From NCBI GenBank assembly GCA_022360315.1, contig JAKSDA010000065.1:1-64000 (forward strand): 64,000 nt of DNA. The letters run 5' to 3'. The notes beneath the pieces are model-generated. The model was not told where the DNA came from and searched no databases. It saw only the letters and a list, made by a program, of their open reading frames with translations. The stretch is from Pseudomonadota bacterium (GTDB taxonomy: Bacteria; Myxococcota_A; Polyangia; Haliangiales; Haliangiaceae). A program made the translations under genes and the position numbers. How positions within the stretch are numbered: position 1 is the first letter of the stretch; the number at the start of each line of letters is the position of its first letter. Positions 53,598 through 63,800 of the stretch are shown one piece after another.

Positions 53598-53756
53598 CCG
53601 CAAACATCTCGATCACCTCGGCAGTGAGCAAGCACCTGCGCGCCAGGCTCTGCCGCCTTATCAGTTCGACTACACACGATCACGCTGGCAAGGATGCAAC
53701 GTAATCGATCGTGCGCGGCCCGAACGCTTCCGCTCGGCTTATCACGTTTGCGCAAA

Positions 53757-53844
53757 GCCCCGGACGGCCCGACTTCCAGCCCATTCGGCCGTCGGCCTCG
53801 CAACAGAAAGACCCGGTTTGATCCACAACCAATGTGTTTCTATT
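53757..53844 (+). repeat. Palindromic repeat family B, copy joined to family A
   Basis: It begins AGCCCCGGACGGCCCGACTT, contains GTCGGCCTCGCAACAGAAAG and ends ACCAATGTGTTTCTATT, aligning along its length with 21881-21972. The inverted family A element follows at once, the same B-A order as the reverse of 24749-25008. Confidence 0.75.
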
Positions 53845-53845
53845 T

Positions 53846-53957
53846 GGAGCCGGTCCAAAAGCCTCGGACCGAGCCAGAGGCGCGCCGCCAGTGGGTGGGC
53901 GAGGAGTGGAGAATACTGGGTGTATTTGACCGACGAGCAAGCCCGCTGGCGGTGATG
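53846..53957 (-). mobile_element. MITE-like repeat family A, truncated inverted copy
   Basis: It starts GGAGCCGGTCCAAAAGCCTC and continues as the reverse complement of the family A body to GGTGATGG at 53957, then stops matching; the last 30 or so bases and the distal inverted end are absent. It ends 18 bases before the 3' end of rsfS. Confidence 0.8.
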
Positions 53958-53974
53958 GTTATTTCGGTTCGGCC

Positions 53975-54418
53975 TCAATAGGATTCTTCTGCCGGAATCC
54001 TGGCCTCTGCCGGAACATCGATGGCGACCCGCGATGCGTCGATCCACAGTCCCTCGAGGTCGTAATGCTCGCGCACCGGGTGGTGGAATACGTGGATCAC
54101 CGCATCGCCGAAGTCGAGCAACACCCACTGGCCCGAGCCCTTGCCCTCGATGCCCAGGGGGCGGATGCCGCGTTTGCGCAGACTGTTGAGGACACCGTCG
54201 GCAATGGCGTCGACCTGACGATCCGAACGGCCGCTCACGGTCAAGATGTAGTTGGTGTACGAACATAAGCCACGCACATCCAATAACACCGGCTCGAGCG
54301 CCTTTTTGTCCAGAGCAGCACCGAGCGCATCTCGCGCATCGGATAGGCCGTCACCGGCCGAAGCTACATCTGGCTGTGGGGCGAGTGAAATGGCATCTAC
54401 ACGCTTGGCTTCGGTCAA
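53975..54418 (-). CDS. rsfS: Ribosome silencing factor RsfS
   Basis: 147 residues, starting at a TTG with GAGAGAG upstream. The core (about residues 28-135) shows the family pattern: DKKALEPVLLDVRGLCSYTN, then YILTVSGRSDRQVDAIADGV, EGKGSGQWVLLDFGDAVIHV and FHHPVREHYDLEGLW. It binds ribosomal protein L14 and blocks subunit joining during starvation. An N-terminal extension of about 25 residues is unusual. It lies downstream of proB-proA on the same strand, but about 140 bases separate it. Confidence 0.93.
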   Translation of the reverse strand: MTEAKRVDAISLAPQPDVASAGDGLSDARDALGAALDKKALEPVLLDVRGLCSYTNYILTVSGRSDRQVDAIADGVLNSLRKRGIRPLGIEGKGSGQWVLLDFGDAVIHVFHHPVREHYDLEGLWIDASRVAIDVPAEARIPAEESY

Positions 54419-54557
54419 TACTCTCTCTCGGGGTGTGGCGCGCCACGAGTGCGGGCCCGCACGATAACAATATTCTTCTTCAACGCAGTATCACGCTGTG
54501 GTTCTCTGACCAGTTGAGACTGCTTATGGTGAGACTGCTTATACAGTTTCACAATAC

Positions 54558-55844
54558 TCATTGCCGGATCTGACCTGCACCGCGTACGACAAACTTGGTC
54601 GTGGTGAGCCCTTCAGCTCCCATCGGCCCGTACGCATGCAGTTTGGTTGTAGAAATACCGATTTCGGCGCCCAGGCCGAGCTGGCCGCCATCAGCAAAAC
54701 GCGTCGATGCATTGACCAGTACCGTGGACGAGCCAACCTGACGGACAAATCGCTCGGACGCCTCGGAATCCTCGGTCACGATCGCCTCGCTGTGATTCGA
54801 CCCGTACCGCTCGATGTGGTCGATTGCCTCGCCAATGCCGTCGACCACTCGCACTGCGACAATCAAGGCTAGATATTCGGCAGTCCAGTCCTCGTCGCCC
54901 GCAGCCACGACCGTTCCAGCCTGGCCGGCCAGTCGCCCGGCAATGTCACAGACGGTCTGGTCGCCCCGGATCTCCACGCCCAGCGCGGCAAAACGCCGGC
55001 ACAGCTCAGACACAAAAGAATCGGCAATCGCGCGGTCGACCAGGATGGTCTCGACCGCGTTGCACACCCCGGGACGCTGGACCTTGCCGTTCTCGGCAAT
55101 GGACAGAGCCATGTCGAGATCGGCCGCCTGGTGCACGTATAGATGACAGACGCCCTTGTAGTGCTGGATGACCGGAATGCGCGACGTCTCGGTCACAAAG
55201 CGAATCAAGCCCTCGCCGCCCCGCGGGATGACCAGATCGATGTCCTGGTCGCGCTGTAGCAACAAGTTCACCGTGGCTCGATCGGTCGAGGGGATCACCT
55301 GGGCCCCATACTCGGGCAGTCCGGCCCGGGCCAGACCGCGACAGACCGCCTCGCCCAGCGCTTGGTTGGAATGAAATGCCTCGGAACCACCCCGCAAGAT
55401 CACCGCATTGCCCGATTTGATGCAAAGCGCAGCTGCATCCGTGGTCACATTGGGCCGCGATTCATAGATCATCGCAATGACCCCGAGCGGAATGCGCATC
55501 CGGGCCACCCGCAGGCCGTTGGGCCGAACTTCCTCGCGCTCGAAACGGCCGATTAAATCCGGCATTTGCGCAATCTCGCCAATCGCCTCTGCAATGCCCT
55601 CCAGCCGCTCGGACGACAGACGCAAACGGTCGATCATGGCCGCGCCGAGGCCGTTGGACTCGGCTGCAGATAAATCGCGCGCATTGGCCTCAATGATCTC
55701 GGTCGCACTCTCACGAACGGCCGCAGCCGTGAATTCGAGCGCACGCCTGCGCTCTTCCGCCGAACTCTTGGCCACGATGAGCGCGGCCTCACGGGCCCGC
55801 CCGGCAATGGTTGCAATTTCTCTGGCCAGTTCTGTCGAGCTCAA
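54558..55844 (-). CDS. proA: Gamma-glutamyl phosphate reductase
   Basis: 428 residues, the usual length, starting at a TTG. Family motifs: EREEVRPNGLRVARMRIPLG, then IYESRPNVTTDAAALCIKSG, the catalytic Cys in NGKVQRPGVCNAVETILVD, and the closing ASTRFADGGQLGLGAEIGIS. It makes glutamate-5-semialdehyde from gamma-glutamyl phosphate with NADPH, the second step of proline synthesis. ProB is encoded just upstream on the same strand (81 bases), so the two form one operon. Confidence 0.96.
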   Translation of the reverse strand: MSSTELAREIATIAGRAREAALIVAKSSAEERRRALEFTAAAVRESATEIIEANARDLSAAESNGLGAAMIDRLRLSSERLEGIAEAIGEIAQMPDLIGRFEREEVRPNGLRVARMRIPLGVIAMIYESRPNVTTDAAALCIKSGNAVILRGGSEAFHSNQALGEAVCRGLARAGLPEYGAQVIPSTDRATVNLLLQRDQDIDLVIPRGGEGLIRFVTETSRIPVIQHYKGVCHLYVHQAADLDMALSIAENGKVQRPGVCNAVETILVDRAIADSFVSELCRRFAALGVEIRGDQTVCDIAGRLAGQAGTVVAAGDEDWTAEYLALIVAVRVVDGIGEAIDHIERYGSNHSEAIVTEDSEASERFVRQVGSSTVLVNASTRFADGGQLGLGAEIGISTTKLHAYGPMGAEGLTTTKFVVRGAGQIRQ

Positions 55845-55925
55845 AATACTGTCTCAGTGCGACTGACCATCCGTCGCAATCGATTCAAGCTGGGCATTCG
55901 TGCGCTCGCTCTCACAAGGATAATC

Positions 55926-57071
55926 TCACAACAGGACAAGGTCGTCGCGATGGATCACCTCATCGAGGTATTTATACCCCAAAGTGGGCTCGATGTCGGC
56001 CGAATGGCGACCGAGGATACGGACCACATCGGCGGAGCGATATCCGGCCAGACCGCGGGCAAATTCAGTCGCTTCGACGGTCAGCAAACTGACCACGTCG
56101 CCGAGTTCGAAGCTGCCCTCGACACGGAGAATGCCGGCCGGTAGAAGGCTCCTGCCCTGGTCGACCACAGCCCGGTGGGCGCCATGGTCGACCACGACAC
56201 GGCCGACCGGCTTGCTGGAATAGGCGATCCAGTGCTTGCGGCTGCTCATCCGGTCGGCAGAGGGCAGAAACAGCGTGCCCACGTCGTCGCCGCCGAGGGT
56301 GCGGCCGAGGACGTCGCTTTCGCGTCCAGAGACCACAAAACTGGCAATTCCACTCTGCGCAGCGGCCTTGGCAGCGCGCACTTTGGACTGCATCCCGCCC
56401 GAACCAATCCCGTCAGAACTGCTGCCACCAGCCACTGGCACAGCTTCGCGATCGACATCGCGAATGATCGGGATGCGCTGGCCCGCCTCGTCGCGCAATC
56501 CCTCCACATCGGTCATGAGCACAATGGCATCGGCCGAGACCAGGTTGCCCACCAGAGCGGCGAGGTGATCGTTGTCGCCGTATTTGATCTCCTCCACAGC
56601 CACCGAGTCGTTCTCGTTGACAATGGGCACCACCCCAGCGTCCAGAATCGCACGCAAGGTGTGACGAGCGTTGAGAAAACGCTGGCGATCGGCAATGTCG
56701 TCGTGGGTGAGAAGGAGCTGAGCAATATCGATGCCGTGGGCGGAAAACGCGTGCTCCCAGTACTGCAAGAGACGACCCTGGCCCACCGCAGCCGCAGCCT
56801 GAAGGGCCGGTAGCGAGGTCGGTCGCCGCGTCTGGCCGAGCACTCGATTGCCCAGCGCAATGGCCCCCGAACTGACCACCACAAACCGAATGTTGCGCAC
56901 TCGACGCAAATAGGCGATCTCGTCGGCCAGTGTTGCCGGTCGCGCAGCAGGGCTCTCGGCGATCAACCGACTCCCCACCTTGACGACGACACAGCGAATC
57001 TCGGTCGTAACAGACCGGCCTTGCCCTGCAGTAGCGGTCCAAATATCCAACCGGGAGGATGAACCGCTCAT
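55926..57071 (-). CDS. proB: Glutamate 5-kinase
   Basis: 381 residues. The amino-acid kinase domain (about 25-265) contains VVVKVGSRLI, FVVVSSGAIALGN, VVPIVNENDSVAVEEIKYGD and GSGGMQSKVRAAKAAAQSG. A C-terminal PUA domain (about 285-375) is present, as in long ProB proteins. It phosphorylates glutamate as the first, feedback-regulated step of proline synthesis. Its ATG overlaps the stop of the upstream unknown gene as ATGA, so it is coupled to that gene. Confidence 0.96.
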   Translation of the reverse strand: MSGSSSRLDIWTATAGQGRSVTTEIRCVVVKVGSRLIAESPAARPATLADEIAYLRRVRNIRFVVVSSGAIALGNRVLGQTRRPTSLPALQAAAAVGQGRLLQYWEHAFSAHGIDIAQLLLTHDDIADRQRFLNARHTLRAILDAGVVPIVNENDSVAVEEIKYGDNDHLAALVGNLVSADAIVLMTDVEGLRDEAGQRIPIIRDVDREAVPVAGGSSSDGIGSGGMQSKVRAAKAAAQSGIASFVVSGRESDVLGRTLGGDDVGTLFLPSADRMSSRKHWIAYSSKPVGRVVVDHGAHRAVVDQGRSLLPAGILRVEGSFELGDVVSLLTVEATEFARGLAGYRSADVVRILGRHSADIEPTLGYKYLDEVIHRDDLVLL

Positions 57072-57868
57072 TCGCCGCTTTCGTGCGGGTTTTCACGCCG
57101 CTCGCGCCAGATGCGCTCGAAGTTCTCGATCAGCAGGTCCAGATAGGGGTTCTCATCGACCGATAACTGCAGCTCTACTGCCGTGGCGGCCCGGGCCAGA
57201 AAACTCTTCTTCGACCGGAGCTGATGGTCGAGCTGGGTTTCGATCTCCGCAGCGGCCTCGATCTCGTCCGATGATCGACTGGACAGCAGTTTGCGCACAA
57301 CCCCGCGGCTGGCCATGTCGAGGAGTTCCAAGGGTGCCCGCACCGTGGCCCGAGCGGTGGCGCTCAGTGCCCGACGAAACATCCGCTGGCTCAGACCTCC
57401 CGGCGTGCACGCCATGGCTTCGTCCATGGCCGCGCGCAATTCGGCTCCCAATGCCGCATCCAGACCCAGGCCCACGTGCAGCTTGGCGCAGTAGTGATCG
57501 AATAACGTGGCCAGGAGGAAGTTGCGACTGGCCACCCGCGCTCTGCGCACCGCCATATAGGCCATGAGCGCCTTGCGCCAGGTTCGAGCCAGAACTCGAA
57601 ATGCTAGGGTCTGCCCGGCCAGTTCTACCAATTTCGGCGGCTCGACCCGACCGTAGATCAGACTTTCGGCCGCTGCCTCGTCGAAATCAACCTGACTGGA
57701 CCGGGCGATCTGGCGCAAAGTGCTGCGCTGGATCAAAAACGACAGGCGGGTGTCGAGCACCGGTACAGGCAAAGCACCGGCAATCGACGCCGCGATGGAG
57801 CGGCCGATGATCATACGGCGGTGATGTATGAGGTGATCCCGGCGAATCGTGAGCTCGCGAGAGGTCAT
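57068..57868 (-). CDS. Protein of unknown function, weakly DUF697-like
   Basis: 266 residues. Near the N-terminus, IIGRSIAASIAGALPVPVLD has the look of the A-x-x-A-x-x-P-x-P-x-D motif of DUF697-like membrane-associated proteins, with hydrophobic helices after it; the rest is helical and charged, with no strong transmembrane helices. I do not recognise a specific family. It overlaps genes on both sides by ATGA junctions (57865 and 57068), so it is made together with the lipoprotein upstream and ProB downstream. Confidence 0.7.
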   Translation of the reverse strand: MTSRELTIRRDHLIHHRRMIIGRSIAASIAGALPVPVLDTRLSFLIQRSTLRQIARSSQVDFDEAAAESLIYGRVEPPKLVELAGQTLAFRVLARTWRKALMAYMAVRRARVASRNFLLATLFDHYCAKLHVGLGLDAALGAELRAAMDEAMACTPGGLSQRMFRRALSATARATVRAPLELLDMASRGVVRKLLSSRSSDEIEAAAEIETQLDHQLRSKKSFLARAATAVELQLSVDENPYLDLLIENFERIWRERRENPHESGE

Positions 57869-58899
57869 TTTTGCTGTCCTTCAGGCCGCGGCGATGACGG
57901 GGCGACCGAAGAGGATCCGCCCGATTGACGGCGTACCGGGGGAGCAATCCCCCGCAGTAGGATCTCGCGCTCGTCCAGCTCGCGCGATCGAAGAGGAGTG
58001 TTAACCCATCGGTCCGCAGGTGGAGCTGCGATCTCGATCGACTCGCCAATGTCGATGATCGCATGCTCGGCGGCAACGTGCACGGTCAGCTCGCGCTCGT
58101 TGCGCGACGCCGAAACTCGACCGAGCAGCCTGGCCTGCAACACAAGACCGGTCTCCGTGTCGATGAGAAACTCGCCCCCAGCCGCCAAAACCCGCACCGA
58201 CTCGCGCCAGGCCCGGCGCGGATAGGGTTGCGGCTGTACCGGGCGTGACCCGGCCGCGGCAGCGATTTTCACCGCGACGGCGCGTCGCCCGGAGTACTCG
58301 ACCTCGCCGGTCGAACGGACTGCAATGCCGTGAACCAGGAGCTCGAAATGAGCGGCGACTTCAGCAAAGAACTCGTTGCGCAGCACAGCCGGCTCATCTG
58401 CTCTTTCGGGCCGGCGCCGGTGGAATTTGCCGTAACGCGGCGCCAGATACAAAAAGCCGCCGAAATAGACCACCTGGCGGCCGTAGTCAGCCGAGTTCTC
58501 GAGTACTGCACGATACGCCTCGCGGTCGCGGTACGCGATCGAGGTCTCCACCGAGAGGGAGTCGAGCACCTGAGCGCGGTCGCGGACCTCGACCTTGGAG
58601 GTACTGCGGACCCGATGGCTGCCCAGGATCTCGCCCGCGCGCTGATGGCTGATTCGAGTGGCGCGCAAGAGCTCCTCGGGGTCATCAGATGCCAGCGAAA
58701 CATCGATGGGACCGGTGATGGAAACATCGCGCGAACCGACGTGCGAGATCGCACGCAAACCATGATTCATCGACACGGGCGGTTGATGTGATTCTACCAC
58801 CAGACCGCCCAGGGCTTCGTCTGGCTGGCCGCCAGCCGCGTTGGTACAGGCCAACGCAACGCAAAACAGAAAAGAGACGATCATGCGAGCGCTTCGCAT
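57865..58899 (-). CDS. Predicted lipoprotein with a LolA-like or sigma-E-regulator-like beta fold
   Basis: About 344 residues from the ATG at 58899; the frame stays open to 59064 but that start lacks a signal. A lipoprotein-type signal ends LFCVALAC. The mature protein is mainly beta strands, with IDTETGLVLQARLLGRVSAS near the end resembling the D-x-x-T-G-L-x-L-x-x-x-x strand pattern of LolA/RseB-like periplasmic lipid-binding proteins. This assignment is tentative. It is the first gene of the operon that includes proB-proA, and it is divergent from pilD. Confidence 0.7.
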   Translation of the reverse strand: MRSARMIVSFLFCVALACTNAAGGQPDEALGGLVVESHQPPVSMNHGLRAISHVGSRDVSITGPIDVSLASDDPEELLRATRISHQRAGEILGSHRVRSTSKVEVRDRAQVLDSLSVETSIAYRDREAYRAVLENSADYGRQVVYFGGFLYLAPRYGKFHRRRPERADEPAVLRNEFFAEVAAHFELLVHGIAVRSTGEVEYSGRRAVAVKIAAAAGSRPVQPQPYPRRAWRESVRVLAAGGEFLIDTETGLVLQARLLGRVSASRNERELTVHVAAEHAIIDIGESIEIAAPPADRWVNTPLRSRELDEREILLRGIAPPVRRQSGGSSSVAPSSPRPEGQQK

Positions 58900-58960
58900 C
58901 TTGTACTCGTGGTCATAGCTTTCTCGACGCCAGCGGTCAACCGCGCTACGTTCGCGGGGC

Positions 58961-59968
58961 ATGCCCCTCGCCGAGGTCCTGGAGCCGTTCGCCCATAGCG
59001 CGGTCGCCCACATCACCGCATTCGTCCTCGGTACGCTGATGGGCAGCTTTGCCAATGTTTGCATCTACCGGTGGCCGCCCAGCGACGAACACCCGGATGG
59101 CCGATCGATCGTCCGCCCCGGCTCGCACTGCTTTGCTTGTGGCAAGTCCATCCGATGGTACGACAACATACCTGTCGTGAGTTACGTGTTCTTGCGCGGC
59201 CGCTGTCGCCATTGTGCCATCGACATCTCGCCGCGCTACCTGCTGGTTGAACTCGCCATGGGCCTCCTTTTCTGGGCGGTCTACTATCATACCGTTGTCA
59301 TTGCATTTCCCGGCGAGCCGCTATCCATGCGCCTGATCCGCACCGGGATCCTGACCGCGCTGATCTTTGTCTTGACCGTCATCTCGTTCATCGATCTCGA
59401 CCACCAGCTCATTCTCGACAAGATCACATATCCAGCGATCCCAATATTTTACGGACTTGGCCTGCTGTTGCCAGAACGCGGTATCACCGACGGTCTGATC
59501 GGCGCGGCGCTCGGCTACGGCCTGGTCCGGGCGGTGGCCGACGGGTACTATTTTCTCACCAAGCGCCATGGGCTGGGCTACGGCGATGGAAAGCTCCTGG
59601 CTCTGATCGGCGCCTTGCTGTCGTGGAAAGCCGTGCTCGCCTCGCTTTTCTTGGGCTCGCTGCTCGGCTCGGTCATCGGCGTGACAATCCTTGTCGTCGC
59701 CCGCAGAAGAGCAGCATCCACCGGCGTCGTCCGGGGCGACGCCGGCCGGGCCCGCGACCGGGCCGGGCCGGGATCGCCCGAGGGCGAGTCACCCGAGGAT
59801 CCGCAGTCCACAGAGACATCGGCCGACCCGGACGAAGTGCCGCTGCGCCACGTCGCACTGCCGTTCGGTCCATTTTTGGCCATGGGTGCGCTGATCTATG
59901 TATTTACCGAGCCCTGGTTGGGTTTGAGCCTGGCTCGGTTATGGGGACCATCTCTGCCTGGATTATGA
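58961..59968 (+). CDS. pilD: Type IV prepilin peptidase PilD
   Basis: 335 residues, membrane protein with about eight helices. The N-terminal methyltransferase domain has the zinc-site Cys pairs (HCFACGKSIRWYDNIPVVSY and RGRCRHC). The two catalytic Asp motifs are intact: SFIDLDHQLILD and GLGYGDGKLLALIG. It cleaves the leader of prepilins and methylates the new N-terminal Phe, and is therefore needed for the minor pilins encoded at 37-44 kb. A Pro/Asp-rich insert of about 45 residues (from RRRAAST) lies before the last helix. It is divergent from the lipoprotein gene, 61 bases apart. Confidence 0.95.
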   Translation: MPLAEVLEPFAHSAVAHITAFVLGTLMGSFANVCIYRWPPSDEHPDGRSIVRPGSHCFACGKSIRWYDNIPVVSYVFLRGRCRHCAIDISPRYLLVELAMGLLFWAVYYHTVVIAFPGEPLSMRLIRTGILTALIFVLTVISFIDLDHQLILDKITYPAIPIFYGLGLLLPERGITDGLIGAALGYGLVRAVADGYYFLTKRHGLGYGDGKLLALIGALLSWKAVLASLFLGSLLGSVIGVTILVVARRRAASTGVVRGDAGRARDRAGPGSPEGESPEDPQSTETSADPDEVPLRHVALPFGPFLAMGALIYVFTEPWLGLSLARLWGPSLPGL

Positions 59969-60021
59969 GATAACTGGCGCTGGGTGGGCTGCATGCCTGC
60001 CGGGTCCGAGGAGGAACTACT

Positions 60022-60660
60022 GTGAAGATTCTACTCGCCACGTATACGACCCCGGAGAGCTTTCTCGAAAACCTCGGCGTAGACGAGGACAACGCCACTG
60101 TCGTCGCGGTGAAGACCAAAGCGCGCTACGAAGATGGCGACAAGATCATCCTGGAAATTGGATTTCCCGGCCTGCCCAACCAGATTCTTCTCCGCTCGAT
60201 CGCCTTTACCCCGGCCCGCGAGCAGGGCGACTACCAGTGGTTTCGCCTCGAGCCGGGTGAAGAACCGCAGCGAGACTTCCTCATCGCGGTGGCCTCCGGT
60301 CGCGCCAATGCGCGCTGGACTCGCCGCCACCGGCGCTTTCCCATGCGCATGCCGGCTCGCTTTGTGGTCGAGGGGGAAGCAGAGTCGGTCCATCACGAAG
60401 CCGAGACCGAGGATATGGCTGCAGGCGGGATCTCGCTCAAGATCAATGAATCCCTGCCCGATGGCTCGCGGGTGACTGTACTGCTCCAACCTGGCGATGG
60501 TTCGACCGAGATCGAATTCGTCGGCAAGGTGGTGTGGAATCGCGAAGACGACGGCAATGTCGAGATCGGCGTACAATTTGACAAACCCGGTGGGGATTCC
60601 ATGAAGCGGCTGCGCCAGATCATCCGCGGCGTCAGAATCAGCGGCAAGACCCTGGAGTAG
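60022..60660 (+). CDS. PilZ-domain c-di-GMP-binding-type protein
   Basis: 212 residues. The N-terminal part (about 1-95) is a beta-rich domain. The C-terminal PilZ domain (from about 98) has the R-x-x-x-R segment RRHRRFPMRM and, further on, EDMAAGGISL at the place of the [D/N]-x-S-x-x-G motif, where Ser is Ala; binding of c-di-GMP may be weaker. It lies 53 bases after pilD on the same strand, so it may tie pilus function to c-di-GMP, which is inference from location. Confidence 0.88.
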   Translation: MKILLATYTTPESFLENLGVDEDNATVVAVKTKARYEDGDKIILEIGFPGLPNQILLRSIAFTPAREQGDYQWFRLEPGEEPQRDFLIAVASGRANARWTRRHRRFPMRMPARFVVEGEAESVHHEAETEDMAAGGISLKINESLPDGSRVTVLLQPGDGSTEIEFVGKVVWNREDDGNVEIGVQFDKPGGDSMKRLRQIIRGVRISGKTLE

Positions 60661-60674
60661 CGGGTACGGCCCGC

Positions 60675-60736
60675 CCGCCGGATGTCCCGGCGAGCAATGC
60701 GAAGCGGAGCTCATACGGAGCGAAGCGGCCGGGCGA
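60675..60736 (+). repeat. Repeat family C, intergenic copy
   Basis: It reads GGATGTCCCGGCGAGCAATG, then CGAAGCGGAGCTCATACGG and AGCGAAGCGGCCGGGCG. Partial homology continues to about 60775 (TCCGGCAAGGAATGCCAAGC), suggesting a second, broken unit. It is the reference copy against which 3079-3143, 4147-4211 and 5318-5381 were aligned. Confidence 0.7.
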
Positions 60737-60856
60737 CCGTTCCGGCAAGGAATGCCAAGCGCAGCCCTGTGGGTGTACGCCCGGAAATGTCCGGTCAGTT
60801 GCATAACCGGACTGTGATCCGAGCGGGCGAACCGATCTCGTGTATAGTTGCCCGCT

Positions 60857-63800
60857 GTGAGCGCCCGCTCGTTTGCGGAGTATACGTTCAAGCAGAAGCT
60901 GCGACACGGCTTTTGCGGTGACGCGTTCCGCGCAGTTTCTCCAGATGGGAGCGAAGTACGCATCACCCTGATAGCTCCCGAACTCGCCCGCGACAGTGCA
61001 TTCGTCGCCGCGTTGACCGAGTCCGGCCGCGCCCTGAGCGGGTGGGAGCACCCCAATGTCGTCGCCACCCGCGCTGTGGGAAACGCGTCCGACGGCAGTC
61101 TCGTCGTAGTAGACGATGCGGTCCGAGGTCGGGTCGACGTGGCCGAACTTCTCGCCGACGCCGGTTCGTCGGGTGTGCCCCTCGAGATTGCCGCAACCAT
61201 CGGCTATCAGTACATGCAAGGCCTGGCCGGAGCCCATGAAGCCGGCATCGTTCACGGCGCCCTCGACCCCAGCTGCGTGGTCGTCGATGTCGCCGGCAAG
61301 GTGCGGTTGAGCAATTTCGCCATTGGCCAGGCGCTTGCGCTCAGCTGGGTGGGCCAGCCCGACTCCCGTTGGATCACCGCGATGGGTGACTATCTCGCCC
61401 CCGAGTTGCGGCGCGGCAACAAGCCTCCGGCCCGGTCCTCGGATGTCTATTCGGCTTCTGCCGTGATCTACCACCTGTTGTCGGGTTCGCTTCCGCCCGG
61501 CACTCTCGATATCTCGCCCGGGTTTGAGCGCATGATCCAGCGCGCCCTGGATCCCGACGTGATGCGACGCTATCGCCACGGTGGCGAGTTGTTCGACAAC
61601 TTTGCCGAAGCGCTCGAAGACGACAACTGGCTGCGAGCCTCGCCGGTCGAACTGGCGACGTACGTCATGGAGGCGCAGTCGCGAATCCAGGCCAAACTCG
61701 ATGGCCCCAGCGCAGCGGCGGCTCTCGACGAGGCCACCGAAGATCTTCTGTCCATCCTGGGCGACCGCCAGGACCCCGCTCAGCATGACGCCGACGGCGG
61801 CGATGCCGAACGTTTCGGATCCGACCTGGCCGAGCCGCCCAGCACCATCATCATCGAGAATCCGCTCGATCGCGATGGCGCGGCTCCTTCAGATGTTCCG
61901 GCACGGCCAGACCAGGTCGGGAGTTCCGGCGACTTCTCCCATATCGACAGCGCTTATGAGCTTGCGGAGCCGTCGAGCGACACGTTCGATCCCGAGGAGA
62001 CAGATGACTCCGAGGCCGACCCTCCGACTCAGGTCGCACCGGACCCGACCGGAAACAGCGAACCAGATCCGATCGCCGAGCTGATCGCCCTTACCTCGGC
62101 CAAGACGCCCACCGGGTTGCCGCGCCTATCGGTCGCCGGGCCCGATCAAGCAATCCCCGCAGAGAAACGTCCAGACGATCGGATCGCCGGTCGCCCGGCC
62201 AGTCCGCTTCGCATGAGAGCTGCTTCGAAATCAGTACCAGGACGATCGGATGGACCACCAGTCCAGTCGTCCGGCGGGTTGACCCGTCAGTCCGGATTGT
62301 TGGCCCGGCGGGCAACTCCGCAGCCCTCGCTGGAGCCCGAAGACGACGAATTCCTCGCCTCGCTGTCTCAGTCCCACCATGCTCGGGGCGAAAAATTTCG
62401 GCCGCTCAGTTCCCGGGAGGCGGTGATCGATGCTCCTCGTTCGGACGATTCGGACAACATAGCATCCGCCTCGCCGGAGGTCCCGCCGCTCGATCGTCGG
62501 CACGATTCTGAATCCGATGAACTGGTTGCCGCTGATTCTCTGATCGTCGACTCGCAGCCTGCAGACTATCTGGATCACGAACTCGACTCGGCAGACTATT
62601 TCGACGAACCAACGCAGTTGGCCGATCCGCACGATTCCGAGCCGTTCGACGATCTGGAAGACGAACCCACCCGGCCGGCTGATTCTCCGCGTCGAGACAG
62701 CGCAGTGCCCAATCCGATTCCGAGCAGTTCGACCGAGCAGCTATTGGCCTTCGATTCTGACCTCGACCTCCCTTACAGTTCCGAAGCTGCCGAGGGAGCC
62801 GACCATGAGCCACCTGCTGCCCCGGCGTCAAACCCGGACCCGGACGGGGACGAACACTTCGACGACATGGTGCGTGTGGACCCAGGCCAGCCGTCCCGGG
62901 TGCCCGGACTCGAAGCGAGGGCCAGCGAAGTACCCGACACGGCGAGCGAGCCGGCGCCGGGCGACCCCGCGCCAAACGTACCCGAGCCGAGCGGCGACAT
63001 GGCCACAGGCCAGATTCGCCGTCCTTCGTCGAGTAAAAACAAAGGGAAACACAAGGGGAGAGGCCGGGGCAAGCACGAAAAACGCGGCAGACAATCCGCC
63101 CCGGCAGGGGCAACGCCCGCGGCCGCCGTGCCGGACATCGAGCTTCACGACCAGGCGATCCACGAGCTAAAGCTCAAGAAGGGCGGTAGGTTTCGCAGTG
63201 CGGTGTGGGCCGTCATTGCCCTGGCCGGAGCCGGGGTGCTGGTGTGGGTGGTCTACCATCAGATCCAGATGCGCCAGGAAGCGCAGGCCAGGCAGCAGAA
63301 GATCGAGGCCGACAATGAAGCTGCTCGGGCCGCTTTACGGGCTACTCAACCAAAGAGCGGGACCATCACCATCACATCCGAACCGGATAGTGCCGCAGTA
63401 TGGCTCAAGATCGGGCGCACGCCGACAGACTCGCGTCGGGTGTCGACCGGCATGCTGCACGAACTTCGCCTCAAACGCGAAGGCTACCGGACCAGGGATG
63501 TCCGGGTTGAGGCGCGTCATTGGTCCAACTCGGGCGAGCCGAGGCAGGCCGACATCCGCGTCGTACTCACGGCGGGCAAGGACAGCAAGCCGGTGCCCGC
63601 CTATCCGCCCGAACCCCCGACCGCGGCCAGCAAGGGCTTGCGCCAGGGAAACGGGTACATCCATATCGAATCCGAACCCTCCGGCGCCCAGGTATGGTTG
63701 CTGGTCGGTATTACCCCCGATATGGAATACGTCGCCGAAGCGGACGCCAACTACGAATTCAAGATCGAGCGCGATGGATACGACCCCGGCTTTGTCGAGA

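Noticed and set aside
53680..53940. Open frame across repeats A and B near rsfS (for example LVGQIHPVFSTPRPPTGGAP)
   Set aside because: The same peptide appears in every family A copy; it is a property of the repeat, not a gene.
60031..61786. Two long minus-strand frames opposite the PilZ and PEGA kinase genes
   Set aside because: Both are shadows; neither shows a ribosome site or recognisable domain.
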